From Pontibacter oryzae (lineage in GTDB: Bacteria > Bacteroidota > Bacteroidia > Cytophagales > Hymenobacteraceae), in contig NZ_QWGE01000003.1 of the NCBI RefSeq assembly GCF_003576375.1, positions 434,001 to 498,000 on the forward strand: a stretch of 64,000 bases of DNA, given 5' to 3'. Below are positions 7,628 through 15,521 of this stretch, piece by piece. The position numbers were made by a program, and so were the translations under genes. Position 1 is the first letter of the stretch; the number at the start of each line of letters is the position of its first letter. The notes beneath the pieces were generated by a model, which was not told the DNA's origin, searched no databases, and saw only the letters and a program-made list of their open reading frames with translations.

Positions 7628-8066
7628 TATGCCGTACCGCTTTACACCATCCTTGCCTGTCACTGTTACCCGTGCCACCAAAAGTATAGCTATTGCCAGT
7701 GTTGTGGCTCTTTGCTTAAGCTCCTGTGCAAGTTCTGCCCCGGCGTTTGGCGAGAAAGGCTATACAGAAGAGGGCAAAGCCTCCTACTACGCCAGAAAGT
7801 TCCAGGGGCGCAAAATGGCCAACGGCGACCCATACCGCAGAGGCAAATTAACGGCGGCACATAAAACATTGCCTTTCGGCACGAAAGTGAAGGTAACGAA
7901 CCTGCAGACCAACGAAACGGTAAAGGTGAAGATTACAGACCGTGGCCCCTTTGTGCGTGGCCGAATTGTAGACCTGTCGGAGTCGGCTGCCAAACGCGTG
8001 GGTATGCTGAAGTCCGGTGTTGTACCAGTGAAGGTAAAAGTGGTAAAGCCTGCCAAAAGCAAATAA
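7620..8066 (+). CDS. RlpA-like septal ring lipoprotein
   Basis: 148 residues from the ATG at 7620, which overlaps the hydrolase by 8 nt (another ATG lies at 7629). A lipoprotein signal ends in L-S-S-C. The double-psi beta-barrel follows: G-x-A-S-Y-Y, a K-M-A-N-G segment, A-H-K-T-L-P-F-G-T-x-V-K-V, then K-I-T-D-R-G-P-F and R-I-V-D-L-S. In well-studied RlpA, these segments cut denuded glycan strands in the septal wall. No SPOR domain is present, as is common in short Bacteroidota homologues. The ITDRGPF segment is intact. Confidence 0.88.
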   Translation: MNNMPYRFTPSLPVTVTRATKSIAIASVVALCLSSCASSAPAFGEKGYTEEGKASYYARKFQGRKMANGDPYRRGKLTAAHKTLPFGTKVKVTNLQTNETVKVKITDRGPFVRGRIVDLSESAAKRVGMLKSGVVPVKVKVVKPAKSK

Positions 8067-8185
8067 GCATCAGGTGTTATAACTGCCAATAACTGCCACA
8101 CAGTCAGAACACTACATTTACCATAGCAAAAGCACTATTCTCTAAAATATACTACGCAGTCCTTGATATTCATCAATTGTATTTA

Positions 8186-8193
8186 TACATTTG
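8186..8193 (+). promoter_or_regulatory. -7 box (TACATTTG) directly before the 8197 gene
   Basis: A perfect TAnnTTTG match ends only 3 nt before the ATG at 8197, so the predicted transcript starts at or next to the start codon (leaderless). Confidence 0.5.
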
Positions 8194-8196
8194 GAT

Positions 8197-8595
8197 ATGA
8201 TTAGAACTTGGGGTCAGGTGCGTGAACTAACTTTTATGGCAGCCATTGTATTGCTATGCCTCCTGGTTATACCTGTTGCCCAAGCACATGCAGAAGTTTT
8301 ACCGGCTTCTATAAACGGCACGACAGCTGTTACCGCTACTACACAGCAGAACAATGCTACTCTGCAGCAAGCTTCTGAGCAAAAAGGACAAGACACACCT
8401 AAGCCTAAGGCCAAGCCCTCCACTAAACCTCGCGACAAGTCGGTACTAGATACTGAAGTATTGGAAAGCCCGCTCGCTTATTTCCGTGATGCCTTTGGTT
8501 CTGAAGAGGAGGACTCTGACAGCTCGGCTAAGTCTGGCGCTGTGATGATTACGCTGAAAGCGTTAATGGCTACGCTGCTTTCTACAGTAATGTAG
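8197..8595 (+). CDS. Exported hypothetical protein
   Basis: 132 residues from ATG 8197. A basic N-terminus and hydrophobic helix (MAAIVLLCLLVIPVAQAHA) form a signal peptide with a good cleavage site after AHA. A low-complexity Thr/Gln/Asn region, a Lys/Pro-rich patch (KPKAKPSTKPRDK), an acidic patch (EEEDSD) and a C-terminal hydrophobic segment follow. No family is recognised. A start at the ATG at 8236 would keep the hydrophobic core but lose the three Arg residues a signal peptide normally needs. Confidence 0.55.
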   Translation: MIRTWGQVRELTFMAAIVLLCLLVIPVAQAHAEVLPASINGTTAVTATTQQNNATLQQASEQKGQDTPKPKAKPSTKPRDKSVLDTEVLESPLAYFRDAFGSEEEDSDSSAKSGAVMITLKALMATLLSTVM

Positions 8596-8986
8596 TTTTT
8601 AGCAATTCTTTTTCGTCCCCCTCAACCTGCCATTACCTGCCGCTTTTTCCTGAAGAAGCTTATGTTTTCTCTTTGTGTGACTCTCTTGATAATGAATTGC
8701 TCACAAGGAAGTCAAGGCCAGTTATCTACTCCGGCTCTTAAAGCCCCGCTCCCATAAAAGTATATCAAAGAAAAGTTTTAAGTCCAGAGCAAGAAGGTGT
8801 TTTGATGCTCCGAAAAACAGGATGGATAGAACTCTTTTAGAGGCCAGTGGAGATGATTGGTAGATTGGCCTATAGTTCCAGCCGAAGGCCTTCAGCACAA
8901 CAACTTAATCTTCTTGCTTTGTTTCAGCCTTAGGCATTATAACGTGAAGTTTTTAGCTGATCTTACTAGAAGAAACTTACACTTTA
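8596..8986. other. 391-bp intergenic region
   Basis: This lies between the 8197 gene and the convergent ZIP transporter gene. I see no terminator hairpin, repeat or promoter in it. The only coding candidate is a 31-codon lipoprotein-like ORF, annotated separately with low confidence. Confidence 0.6.
8662..8757 (+). CDS. Possible 31-residue lipoprotein-like mini-ORF or remnant
   Basis: An ATG-to-TAA frame encodes a hydrophobic start (FSLCVTLLIMNC) that reads like a lipoprotein signal, followed by a short polar tail. A mature part of about 20 residues is unusual, so this may be the broken N-terminus of a former lipoprotein gene. There is no homology evidence. Confidence 0.2.
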   Translation: MFSLCVTLLIMNCSQGSQGQLSTPALKAPLP

Positions 8987-9739
8987 TCAGTAGATAAAGT
9001 CTCCGGCCAACGCTAGGCTAAGCCCTAGCAAGGTAGCTACTAACTTGTTACGGTTAAACCGGTGGTCCGGACTTGTCTCGAAAAGGATCGTGGTAGAGAT
9101 ATGCAGAAAATTACCTGCTACCAGACCTGTTAAAGCAGTATAAACCAGCCCATCCGGCGCCTCCTGGGCCAACACGGTGTTACTCACTAAAATACCCAAC
9201 GGAGAACCTACCGCAAAGATTAGCAACCAAAGAAAAGCCTTTCTGAAATTCTCGAGCCGCGACATCAGCACCGACATCAGCGCGAAGGCCGCTGGCACAT
9301 GGTGCAGCCCCACGCCCAATAACACCAGGTAGAAACTGTTGCTGCCATGGTTGCCGCTGCCGTGTGCATGCCCATGCTCAACCAGTATACTTCCTTCTAA
9401 AAACGAATGCACAAAAAGGGAGCCCAGCAGCAGGAAAGGCATAGAGCCTACGCGCCCATGATGGTGATGAATGTGGCCATGCTCCACACCATGCGAGAAC
9501 AGCTCCAGCACCAACTGCAGGAAAAAGCCTGCCAACACCCAATAGCCGATATGGTATGGGTTAGTGGTGCTACCTGCCAGCACTTCGGGCAGCAGATGGA
9601 TAATGGTGATAGTAAATAAGTAGGCGCCGCTAAAGGCCAGGGCCATTTTTAGCCAAATAGATTTATCCGGCGGAAAAACCTTTACCAAAAAGCCAGAAAG
9701 CACTACCGTAAAAAACAGGGCAAGTATAGCTACGATCAT
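8987..9739 (-). CDS. ZIP-family divalent metal transporter
   Basis: 250 residues with about eight hydrophobic segments. A His-rich cytoplasmic loop lies at about 83-98 (including HHHH at 91-94), and a second His cluster (EHGHAHGSGNHG) at 121-132. The transport-site motifs are visible: HSFLEG (111-116) and L-x-x-H-H-x-P-A-A (H146, H147). ZIP proteins bring zinc or related metals into the cytoplasm. Its start is 9 bp downstream of the methyltransferase stop, so they probably share a transcript. Confidence 0.9.
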   Translation of the reverse strand: MIVAILALFFTVVLSGFLVKVFPPDKSIWLKMALAFSGAYLFTITIIHLLPEVLAGSTTNPYHIGYWVLAGFFLQLVLELFSHGVEHGHIHHHHGRVGSMPFLLLGSLFVHSFLEGSILVEHGHAHGSGNHGSNSFYLVLLGVGLHHVPAAFALMSVLMSRLENFRKAFLWLLIFAVGSPLGILVSNTVLAQEAPDGLVYTALTGLVAGNFLHISTTILFETSPDHRFNRNKLVATLLGLSLALAGDFIY

Positions 9740-9748
9740 GCAGACATG

Positions 9749-10492
9749 TTATTTCTTAAGCACAAATATCATCCGGTCACTGGCCGACTGGCTGTAGGGG
9801 TTTAATTCGTAGTCGCCGAAGGTATCCACCATGCGCAGCTGTGTCATCTGGAAAAACGCCAGAAAATCTTCCTGTCTCAGGGCTCTAACTCGCTCCTCGA
9901 AATGGTAATCTTGTCCCTTATCCTGAAAACGGATGGTTTTGACGATGAAGCCTGTCTCTACGCCGCGCGTTATTTTAAAGTTTATACCCTGTACCTCTTT
10001 TTCTTCGGCTAGCACTAGGTTCTCGATCACCTTATCGGTGTTCATAAAATCGATAACTAGTTTTCCGCCGTGTTTCAGGCTTTGGGCCGTGGCGCATAAG
10101 GCTACAACATTCTCGGTGTCGTTATCAAAATAGCCGAAGCTTGTAAACAGATTCACCACAAAATCGAACGTTTCTGGCTTAAACACCTCGCGCATGTCGT
10201 GCACGGCAAAGTGCAGCCGCTCGTTCTCGAACTGCCGGGCGTAAGCTATACTTTGCTCAGACAGGTCAATGCCGGTTACATCACAACCTTTTTGATTCAG
10301 GTAAAGCGAATGCCGCCCTTTACCGCAAGCAAGGTCCAATATTTTCTCTTCTGGTTTGGGATGCAGATAGCCCATCAGGTTATCCATGAAGTGCTGTGCC
10401 TCCCGCATGTCGCGGTCCTTGTAAAGTATGTGATAGTACGGCGAGTCGAACCAGGTACTGAACCACTCTGCTGCCTCCTGTTGTGCTGCCAT
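9749..10492 (-). CDS. Class I SAM-dependent methyltransferase
   Basis: 247 residues. Motif I is LDLACGKGRHS (SAM-binding glycine loop), followed by GIDLSEQSI (acidic residue for the ribose) and F-D-F-V-V-N-L-F-T-S-F-G-Y-F. This matches the Methyltransf_25-like family often called small-molecule methyltransferases. The substrate is unknown. A TATATTTGCA box lies just upstream of the start. It forms a probable two-gene operon with the ZIP transporter. Confidence 0.85.
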   Translation of the reverse strand: MAAQQEAAEWFSTWFDSPYYHILYKDRDMREAQHFMDNLMGYLHPKPEEKILDLACGKGRHSLYLNQKGCDVTGIDLSEQSIAYARQFENERLHFAVHDMREVFKPETFDFVVNLFTSFGYFDNDTENVVALCATAQSLKHGGKLVIDFMNTDKVIENLVLAEEKEVQGINFKITRGVETGFIVKTIRFQDKGQDYHFEERVRALRQEDFLAFFQMTQLRMVDTFGDYELNPYSQSASDRMIFVLKK

Positions 10493-10517
10493 TAATTTTA
10501 TAAAAGCAATTATGTTG

Positions 10518-10525
10518 CAAATATA
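10518..10525 (-). promoter_or_regulatory. -7 box (TATATTTG) of the methyltransferase-ZIP operon
   Basis: A perfect TAnnTTTG followed by CA. The predicted start is about 22 nt upstream of the ATG at 10492. Confidence 0.6.
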
Positions 10526-10591
10526 CGCTAAAATTCTGAACCCATACGGTGTGGCTCATTTACGGGCTCTACTGTTTGGCCGGGTAGTTAT

Positions 10592-10637
10592 AAAAAAAAC
10601 CTGCCGTTGCTGCTCTTAACGTCAACAACGGCAGGTT
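10592..10637 (-). terminator. Terminator of the 10658-10966 lipoprotein gene
   Basis: A 12-bp perfect stem (10598-10609 with 10626-10637) and 16-nt loop, with a T-run on the minus strand (A-run from 10592 on plus). Confidence 0.85.
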
Positions 10638-10657
10638 CTTGGAATACTTACAGCTTC

Positions 10658-10966
10658 TTAGTGGTGTGTTGCGCCAGCTTCTGTGTTTGTCTCAGAAACT
10701 TCTCGTACACTGTCGCCTGGCTGGATAGTGTTTCCGCCTTCATCGTGGTTTGGCATCACTTGCTCTTTATCTGGGTGGCCCTGCACAGTACCATGCGTGG
10801 TTACCTCGGCATTGCCTGCGTCTGACACGTTGAAAGTATGGCGCGTACCTGGAGCCACTGTTTCAGTAGAAACTTTCTCATCAGGTCTCAGGTCTGACGG
10901 AGTACCGCAAGAAGCCATAAACAAACCGCAAGCTGCGGCAAATACTGCTATTACGTTCTTATTCAT
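10658..10966 (-). CDS. Small hydrophilic lipoprotein
   Basis: 102 residues. The signal sequence ends M-A-S-C (Cys20). The mature part is very hydrophilic, rich in Thr, Glu, Gly and His, and predicted to be disordered; it contains no known domain. It is probably membrane-anchored in the periplasm, with unknown role. It is monocistronic with its own terminator. Confidence 0.7.
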   Translation of the reverse strand: MNKNVIAVFAAACGLFMASCGTPSDLRPDEKVSTETVAPGTRHTFNVSDAGNAEVTTHGTVQGHPDKEQVMPNHDEGGNTIQPGDSVREVSETNTEAGATHH

Positions 10967-11047
10967 CTTTATATTTTTTTACTTTTTTTGATGATGGCTT
11001 AGCCCGAATAAAGCAGGCCAAAGCCGCAATGCTATTATTTACGCCCC

Positions 11048-11668
11048 TTAACCTTGGTTAGGTTGTTGAGCCGCTACAGGTGCTAACAGGCTTTTGCGTT
11101 GCAGAATGCTCTCGAAACGCTTGATATCGGTTGGGCTGTTAAAAATACGGAATGGCATGTTAATAAATACCGGAACCTGAAACGTGCGGGCCAGCCAGCC
11201 TTTCCAACCGCCTGGCAGCTGCGCATCGGTTGGCGGCTGCAGCCAAAGCATATAGGAGTCCTCTGTTTTCTGTGCCTTCTGGATCATGTCCCAACTTAGG
11301 GTCATACCCTCACGCTCGTTGCGCTTCAGGATTAGCTGGCGCTGATCAACCTCGTATGTCAGTTTCTCAAAAAGCGGGCTGCCTTGTTCTACCTGTGTTA
11401 CACTAAGCACCTGGGCCGAGCGCAGCAGCACAAACAGCAATGTTACGATAATGGCAAAAGCTACCCACCACCACGAAAAGCTGAAGGCCGCAGGCAATAA
11501 TAGCAGCACCAGCGGAATAAGGGCGTACCACCAGTCTTTGCGCCATACTTGCACAAGCGCCATGCGGGTATATACATTTTTATCGAGCTGATACTTTTTT
11601 GTGCGGATAGCCATAGGGTTTGCTCCCTGTGCCACCCGGCGTCCTCCTCTTTGGTTTGGTTGCTGCAT
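11048..11668 (-). CDS. YcxB-like membrane protein
   Basis: 206 residues: a basic, Gln/Arg/Gly-rich start, a pair of adjacent TM helices (about 47-85, including LIPLVLLLLPAAFSF and WWVAFAIIVTLLFVLL), then a soluble beta domain. In that domain LTYEVDQRQLILKRNEREGMTLSWDMIQKAQKTED follows the YcxB-like pattern (a strand, a basic patch, then W-x-x-I-x-K). The function of the family is unknown. It is separated from nadC by 74 bp on the same strand. Confidence 0.65.
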   Translation of the reverse strand: MQQPNQRGGRRVAQGANPMAIRTKKYQLDKNVYTRMALVQVWRKDWWYALIPLVLLLLPAAFSFSWWWVAFAIIVTLLFVLLRSAQVLSVTQVEQGSPLFEKLTYEVDQRQLILKRNEREGMTLSWDMIQKAQKTEDSYMLWLQPPTDAQLPGGWKGWLARTFQVPVFINMPFRIFNSPTDIKRFESILQRKSLLAPVAAQQPNQG

Positions 11669-11742
11669 AATATTAGTCTAAAATCTTCTCTGTCTTCTTC
11701 TTTTCCAGCCCCGCAGAGCGTTTATCGTATATGTATCGAGAT

Positions 11743-12600
11743 CTAAAAAGCCTTCAGGCTCAGGTCTATACTTTTAATGGAGTGCGTAAGTGCGCCTACC
11801 GAGATGTAATCCACGCCACACTCGGCCACTGCCCGAATGGTTTCCTCGGTTATACCACCAGATGCCTCTGTTTCATACTTGCCGCCAATTATAGCCACGG
11901 CCTCGCGCATCATGTCGGTGCTCATGTTATCCAGCATGATGCGGTTAATGCCGCCAGTGCCCAGCACCTGCTGCACCTCCTCTAGGTTACGGGTTTCCAC
12001 TTCTATTTTCAGGTTCTTGCCCTTCGCCTGCAGGTACGTATGGGTGGCTGTAATCGCCTCCCGAATGCCCCCGGCGTAGTCGATGTGGTTATCCTTCAGC
12101 ATCACCATGTCGTACAGGCCGAACCGGTGGTTTTCGCCGCCCCCGATTACCACAGCCCATTTCTCCATTAAGCGGAAGTTAGGTGTAGTTTTGCGGGTAT
12201 CCAGCAGTTTGGCGCCGGTGCCCGCTATAAGTGAGGCCAAGTAGTGCGTGTGCGTAGCTATGCCGCTCATGCGCTGCATGCAGTTAAGCACCAGCCGCTC
12301 GGCAGTAAGAATACTTTGCGCCTTTCCTTTTACGGTAAATGCCACGTCGCCATACTTCATCGTTGCACCGTCTTGCATCATCACGTCCAGCTCCAACTGC
12401 GGGTCAACGGCTTTAAAAATGTAACCGGCCATCTCTACGCCAGCCAGTATACCGTCGCCTTTCACAAGCAGCCGCGCCTGGTTCTGCGCATTGGCAGGTA
12501 TGGCCGCCAGCGAGGAATGGTCGCCGTCGCCAACGTCTTCGGCAAGTGCCGCCGCGATAAACGCGTTGATGCTTTCTGGGGTTAGGTAAGTCGGTTTCAC
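11743..12600 (-). CDS. nadC: Carboxylating nicotinate-nucleotide pyrophosphorylase (quinolinate phosphoribosyltransferase)
   Basis: 285 residues, the usual length. It converts quinolinate and PRPP to nicotinate mononucleotide and CO2 in de novo NAD synthesis. Hallmarks are EDVGDGDHSS near the N-terminus, ERLVLNCMQRMSGIAT, the substrate loop LDTRKTTPNFR, H-R-F-G-L-Y-D-M-V-M-L-K-D-N-H, the EVETRNLEE strand and the final ASGGITEETI / VDYISVGALTHS phosphate-binding segment. Translation begins at a GTG (12600) located 4 nt after a -7 box, so the mRNA is probably leaderless. nadA and nadB are not in the window. Confidence 0.96.
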   Translation of the reverse strand: MKPTYLTPESINAFIAAALAEDVGDGDHSSLAAIPANAQNQARLLVKGDGILAGVEMAGYIFKAVDPQLELDVMMQDGATMKYGDVAFTVKGKAQSILTAERLVLNCMQRMSGIATHTHYLASLIAGTGAKLLDTRKTTPNFRLMEKWAVVIGGGENHRFGLYDMVMLKDNHIDYAGGIREAITATHTYLQAKGKNLKIEVETRNLEEVQQVLGTGGINRIMLDNMSTDMMREAVAIIGGKYETEASGGITEETIRAVAECGVDYISVGALTHSIKSIDLSLKAF

Positions 12601-12604
12601 GGTG

Positions 12605-12612
12605 CAAAAATA
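12605..12612 (-). promoter_or_regulatory. -7 box (TATTTTTG) of nadC
   Basis: A perfect TAnnTTTG followed by CACC and then the GTG start codon. It adjoins the T-run of the preceding terminator. Confidence 0.6.
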
Positions 12613-12642
12613 AAAAAAGGCTCGGGATAAATGCCGAGCCTT
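12612..12642 (-). terminator. Terminator of the DUF4783 gene
   Basis: The 9-bp stem AAGGCTCGG/CCGAGCCTT (12617-12625 with 12634-12642) has an 8-nt loop and is followed on the minus strand by a T7 run. Confidence 0.9.
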
Positions 12643-12666
12643 CTTGAAAATATCAATTTTATCTGC

Positions 12667-13077
12667 TTAATCTTTGTCAAACTCTATCTTATGAATGAAG
12701 TACTTATCGCCTACAGGCTTCATCCGGATGACGACCATTAGGGTTTCATCATTAGAAACATACTCTCCTAAGATATAAGCCAAGCCATCGCTAGAGGTGC
12801 CGTTATGCGGGTCAAAGCTCACCGGAGGGTTCTTAGCGAAGAAGTTTTTCATCACAAACTCAGCTTGGGTACCGCTATAAGTTGTTGCTTCGCCATCATC
12901 CAGCTTAATTACCACCATCCGGCCAAAATGCTTTGAGAGGTCTTTGGCAGAACCTGCCTTCATGGCCTGCTTTACGCTATTCACAGCATCGCCTTGGGCA
13001 ACTGCCCGCCCCGCCATAAAAAACATGGCTACCAACAACATCGAAAATACTACTGTAACGTGTTTAAAATTCTTCAT
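12667..13077 (-). CDS. DUF4783 domain protein, exported
   Basis: 136 residues from the ATG at 13077, which directly precedes a signal peptide (MKNFKHVTVVFSMLLVAMFFMAGRAVA); an upstream in-frame ATG at 13101 would add eight polar residues. The mature part has the DUF4783 layout: an AMKAGSAKDLSKHF helix, V-V-I-K-L-D-D-G-E, a YSGTQAEFVMKNFFAKNP helix, and final strands ending in IHKIEFDKD. This NTF2-like family is frequent in Bacteroidota and of unknown function. A terminator follows. Confidence 0.8.
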   Translation of the reverse strand: MKNFKHVTVVFSMLLVAMFFMAGRAVAQGDAVNSVKQAMKAGSAKDLSKHFGRMVVIKLDDGEATTYSGTQAEFVMKNFFAKNPPVSFDPHNGTSSDGLAYILGEYVSNDETLMVVIRMKPVGDKYFIHKIEFDKD

Positions 13078-13289
13078 AATACCGTTTGTGATCTTGCCCA
13101 CGTATGAGCCAAAACTATGCCAAGTACATTTATGAGCCTCGCATCTCTAAAGGTAAGTCCTTTATCTAAAAAAAGAAACACCTGTACCCTCTTGTAGCCG
13201 TACATTAATACCCGCACTGTAAAACACTTAATCCTTAACCAAGGATACGGCGATGGCTAATTGTGGTCGGCGGCTTCAAAGATTATAGT

Positions 13290-13297
13290 TATATTTG
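13290..13297 (+). promoter_or_regulatory. -7 box (TATATTTG) of gpmI
   Basis: A perfect TAnnTTTG ending 4 nt before the gpmI ATG, which predicts a leaderless or near-leaderless transcript. Confidence 0.6.
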
Positions 13298-13301
13298 CAC
13301 T

Positions 13302-14828
13302 ATGAACAAGAAGGTACTTTTAGTGATTTTGGACGGTTGGGGCCTGGGCACCGACCCGGAGGTTTCTGCTATCCAGAAAGCCAACACACCGTTCATAGAC
13401 TCTATCCTCAAAAATTACCCTACCACTAGTTTGCACGCATCTGGTGAGTATGTAGGTTTACCGGAGGGCCAGATGGGCAACTCTGAGGTAGGACACATGA
13501 ACCTGGGCGCAGGCCGCGTGGTGTACCAGGATCTGGTGCGCATTAACAAAGCCATTGCAGAGCGCAAGCTTGCCACTATGCCAGCCCTGGCTAACGCATT
13601 TGCTTACGCGAAAGAACATAAAAAGCCGGTACACCTGATCGGGTTGCTGTCTGATGGGGGCGTGCACTCGCACATAAACCACTTAAAGGCGCTTTGCACC
13701 GCCGCTTACGACCAGGAACTGCATGATGTATACATCCATGCGTTTACCGATGGCCGCGACACCGACCCGAAGGGAGGCGTAAAGTATATCAACGAGTTGG
13801 AGGAGCACTTGGAAAACACTTCCGGAACCATTGCCTCCATTGTTGGCCGCTACTATGCCATGGACCGCGACAACCGCTGGGAGCGCGTAAAACTGGCTTA
13901 CGACCTGCTCGCAAAAGGGGAGGGCGAGAAGTCCCAAAACCTGATCAAGTCGGTGCTGGCGTCTTATAATGCCGGGGTAACCGATGAGTTCATCAAGCCG
14001 ATCGTGAAGGTGAACGATAACCAGGAACCTATCGCCACTATTAAGGATGGCGATGTGGTGATCTGCTTTAACTTCCGCACCGACCGTGGCCGCGAGATTA
14101 CCCAGGCCCTGACGCAGCGCGACTTCCCGGAGCAGGACATGCACAAACTGAACCTACGCTACATCACCATGACGACCTACGACGAAACGTTTACAGGCGT
14201 GGAGTCGATCTTTGTGAAGGATAACCTGAACAACACGCTTGGCGAGGTACTGAGCAAGGCTAGCAAAAAGCAGATACGCATTGCCGAAACGGAGAAGTAT
14301 CCGCACGTTACGTTCTTCTTCTCTGGCGGACGCGAGGAGCAGTTTGAGGGCGAGAGCCGCCTGCTGTGCCCATCGCCGAAAGTGGCCACTTACGATCTGC
14401 AGCCGGAAATGAGCGCCTATGACATCCGCGATGCCATTGTGCCGGAACTGCAAAAGAAAAGCGCTGACTTTATCTGCCTTAACTTTGCCAACCCGGATAT
14501 GGTAGGCCACACAGGTGTGTTTGAGGCTGCTGTAAAAGCCTGCGAGGTGGTAGACGCATGCTCCGAAAAGGTGATAACAACCGCCTTGGAGAATGGCTAC
14601 GACATTATCGTGATCGCTGACCACGGTAACGCCGATATGATGATAAATCCGGACGGCTCGCCAAACACGGCCCATACTACCAACCTGGTGCCTTGCGTGC
14701 TGGTAAGCAACGACTTTAAGGGCACCCTGCACGAGGGCAAGCTAGGCGATATCGCCCCGACGATACTAGAACTAATGGGTGTGCAGAAACCGGAAGAGAT
14801 GACCGGCGAATCCCTGATAAACCATTAA
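13302..14828 (+). CDS. gpmI: 2,3-bisphosphoglycerate-independent phosphoglycerate mutase
   Basis: 508 residues from the ATG at 13302 (upstream in-frame codons lie within the promoter). It interconverts 3- and 2-phosphoglycerate in glycolysis with two Mn ions. Seen are the N-terminal LDGWGLG metal site, the phospho-acceptor Ser61 in GQMGNSEVGHMN, GLLSDGGVHSH, HAFTDGRDTDP, CFNFRTDRGRE, and the C-terminal metal motifs NPDMVGHTG and ADHGNAD. All key residues are intact. The next gene, a lipoprotein, starts 10 nt downstream and is probably co-transcribed. Confidence 0.97.
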   Translation: MNKKVLLVILDGWGLGTDPEVSAIQKANTPFIDSILKNYPTTSLHASGEYVGLPEGQMGNSEVGHMNLGAGRVVYQDLVRINKAIAERKLATMPALANAFAYAKEHKKPVHLIGLLSDGGVHSHINHLKALCTAAYDQELHDVYIHAFTDGRDTDPKGGVKYINELEEHLENTSGTIASIVGRYYAMDRDNRWERVKLAYDLLAKGEGEKSQNLIKSVLASYNAGVTDEFIKPIVKVNDNQEPIATIKDGDVVICFNFRTDRGREITQALTQRDFPEQDMHKLNLRYITMTTYDETFTGVESIFVKDNLNNTLGEVLSKASKKQIRIAETEKYPHVTFFFSGGREEQFEGESRLLCPSPKVATYDLQPEMSAYDIRDAIVPELQKKSADFICLNFANPDMVGHTGVFEAAVKACEVVDACSEKVITTALENGYDIIVIADHGNADMMINPDGSPNTAHTTNLVPCVLVSNDFKGTLHEGKLGDIAPTILELMGVQKPEEMTGESLINH

Positions 14829-14837
14829 TTCACTACT

Positions 14838-15416
14838 GTGGCTAAGTATAATCCGCTACTTTGGGTGGGCTTATTGCTTGCCATTGCATCTTGTGAGAGA
14901 CCTGCACCGCCTGTAACTGACAGCGCCGGGCAGGCCTCTTATAACCTTACAGCCTACTTGCAGCAACAAAAAGAAGCCTTGGAAGCAGAAAAGCCAATGG
15001 TATTAAAATCGGTGGAGACGCAAGGGAAAGACGCAGAACTGGTGGAAACTTCAGAAGTAGATTGGGAAGACGAGCTAACTGTGTTTGAACAGGCTGACCT
15101 GAACAGACCCTCGCTGCAAGAGTATTACACCAAGCAGCAGCAAACCCTAAGCGATGGCAGCGTACAGGTTGAGTATAGCAAGCTGGAGGATGCCGAGCCA
15201 CAGGTACACTACCTCCGCCTGGTGCTAACACCAAATGGCAAGCTAAAAGAGCTTACCGCTACCTTACAGGATCAGAACATCATATACTATTCGCACCGTA
15301 AAATTGCGTTAACTACCAACCCCAAAACCGGCAGTATTGCCAGTTACCGCGTAGATGGCGTTCAGAAAATGATTTTCGGCGACTCACTGCATTACAGTGT
15401 AAAAGCCAACCTGTAA
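14838..15416 (+). CDS. Hypothetical lipoprotein downstream of gpmI
   Basis: 192 residues starting at a GTG 10 nt after the gpmI stop. The signal sequence ends I-A-S-C (Cys19). The mature protein is Gln/Glu/Leu-rich with possible helices near 40-110, then a beta-rich C-terminal half (VHYLRLVLTPNGKLKELTATLQDQNIIYYSHRKIAL). The family is not recognised. It is likely anchored in the outer or inner membrane on the periplasmic side. Confidence 0.7.
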   Translation: MAKYNPLLWVGLLLAIASCERPAPPVTDSAGQASYNLTAYLQQQKEALEAEKPMVLKSVETQGKDAELVETSEVDWEDELTVFEQADLNRPSLQEYYTKQQQTLSDGSVQVEYSKLEDAEPQVHYLRLVLTPNGKLKELTATLQDQNIIYYSHRKIALTTNPKTGSIASYRVDGVQKMIFGDSLHYSVKANL

Positions 15417-15521
15417 AGTATAAATTCATCCAATCCCTAGGGGCAGCCTCTAGTGGTTTTAGCACCTCACCTTAACTCTAATATTTCTGCTCCTATAGCG
15501 CTATTTCTACCTCCCTTTACT

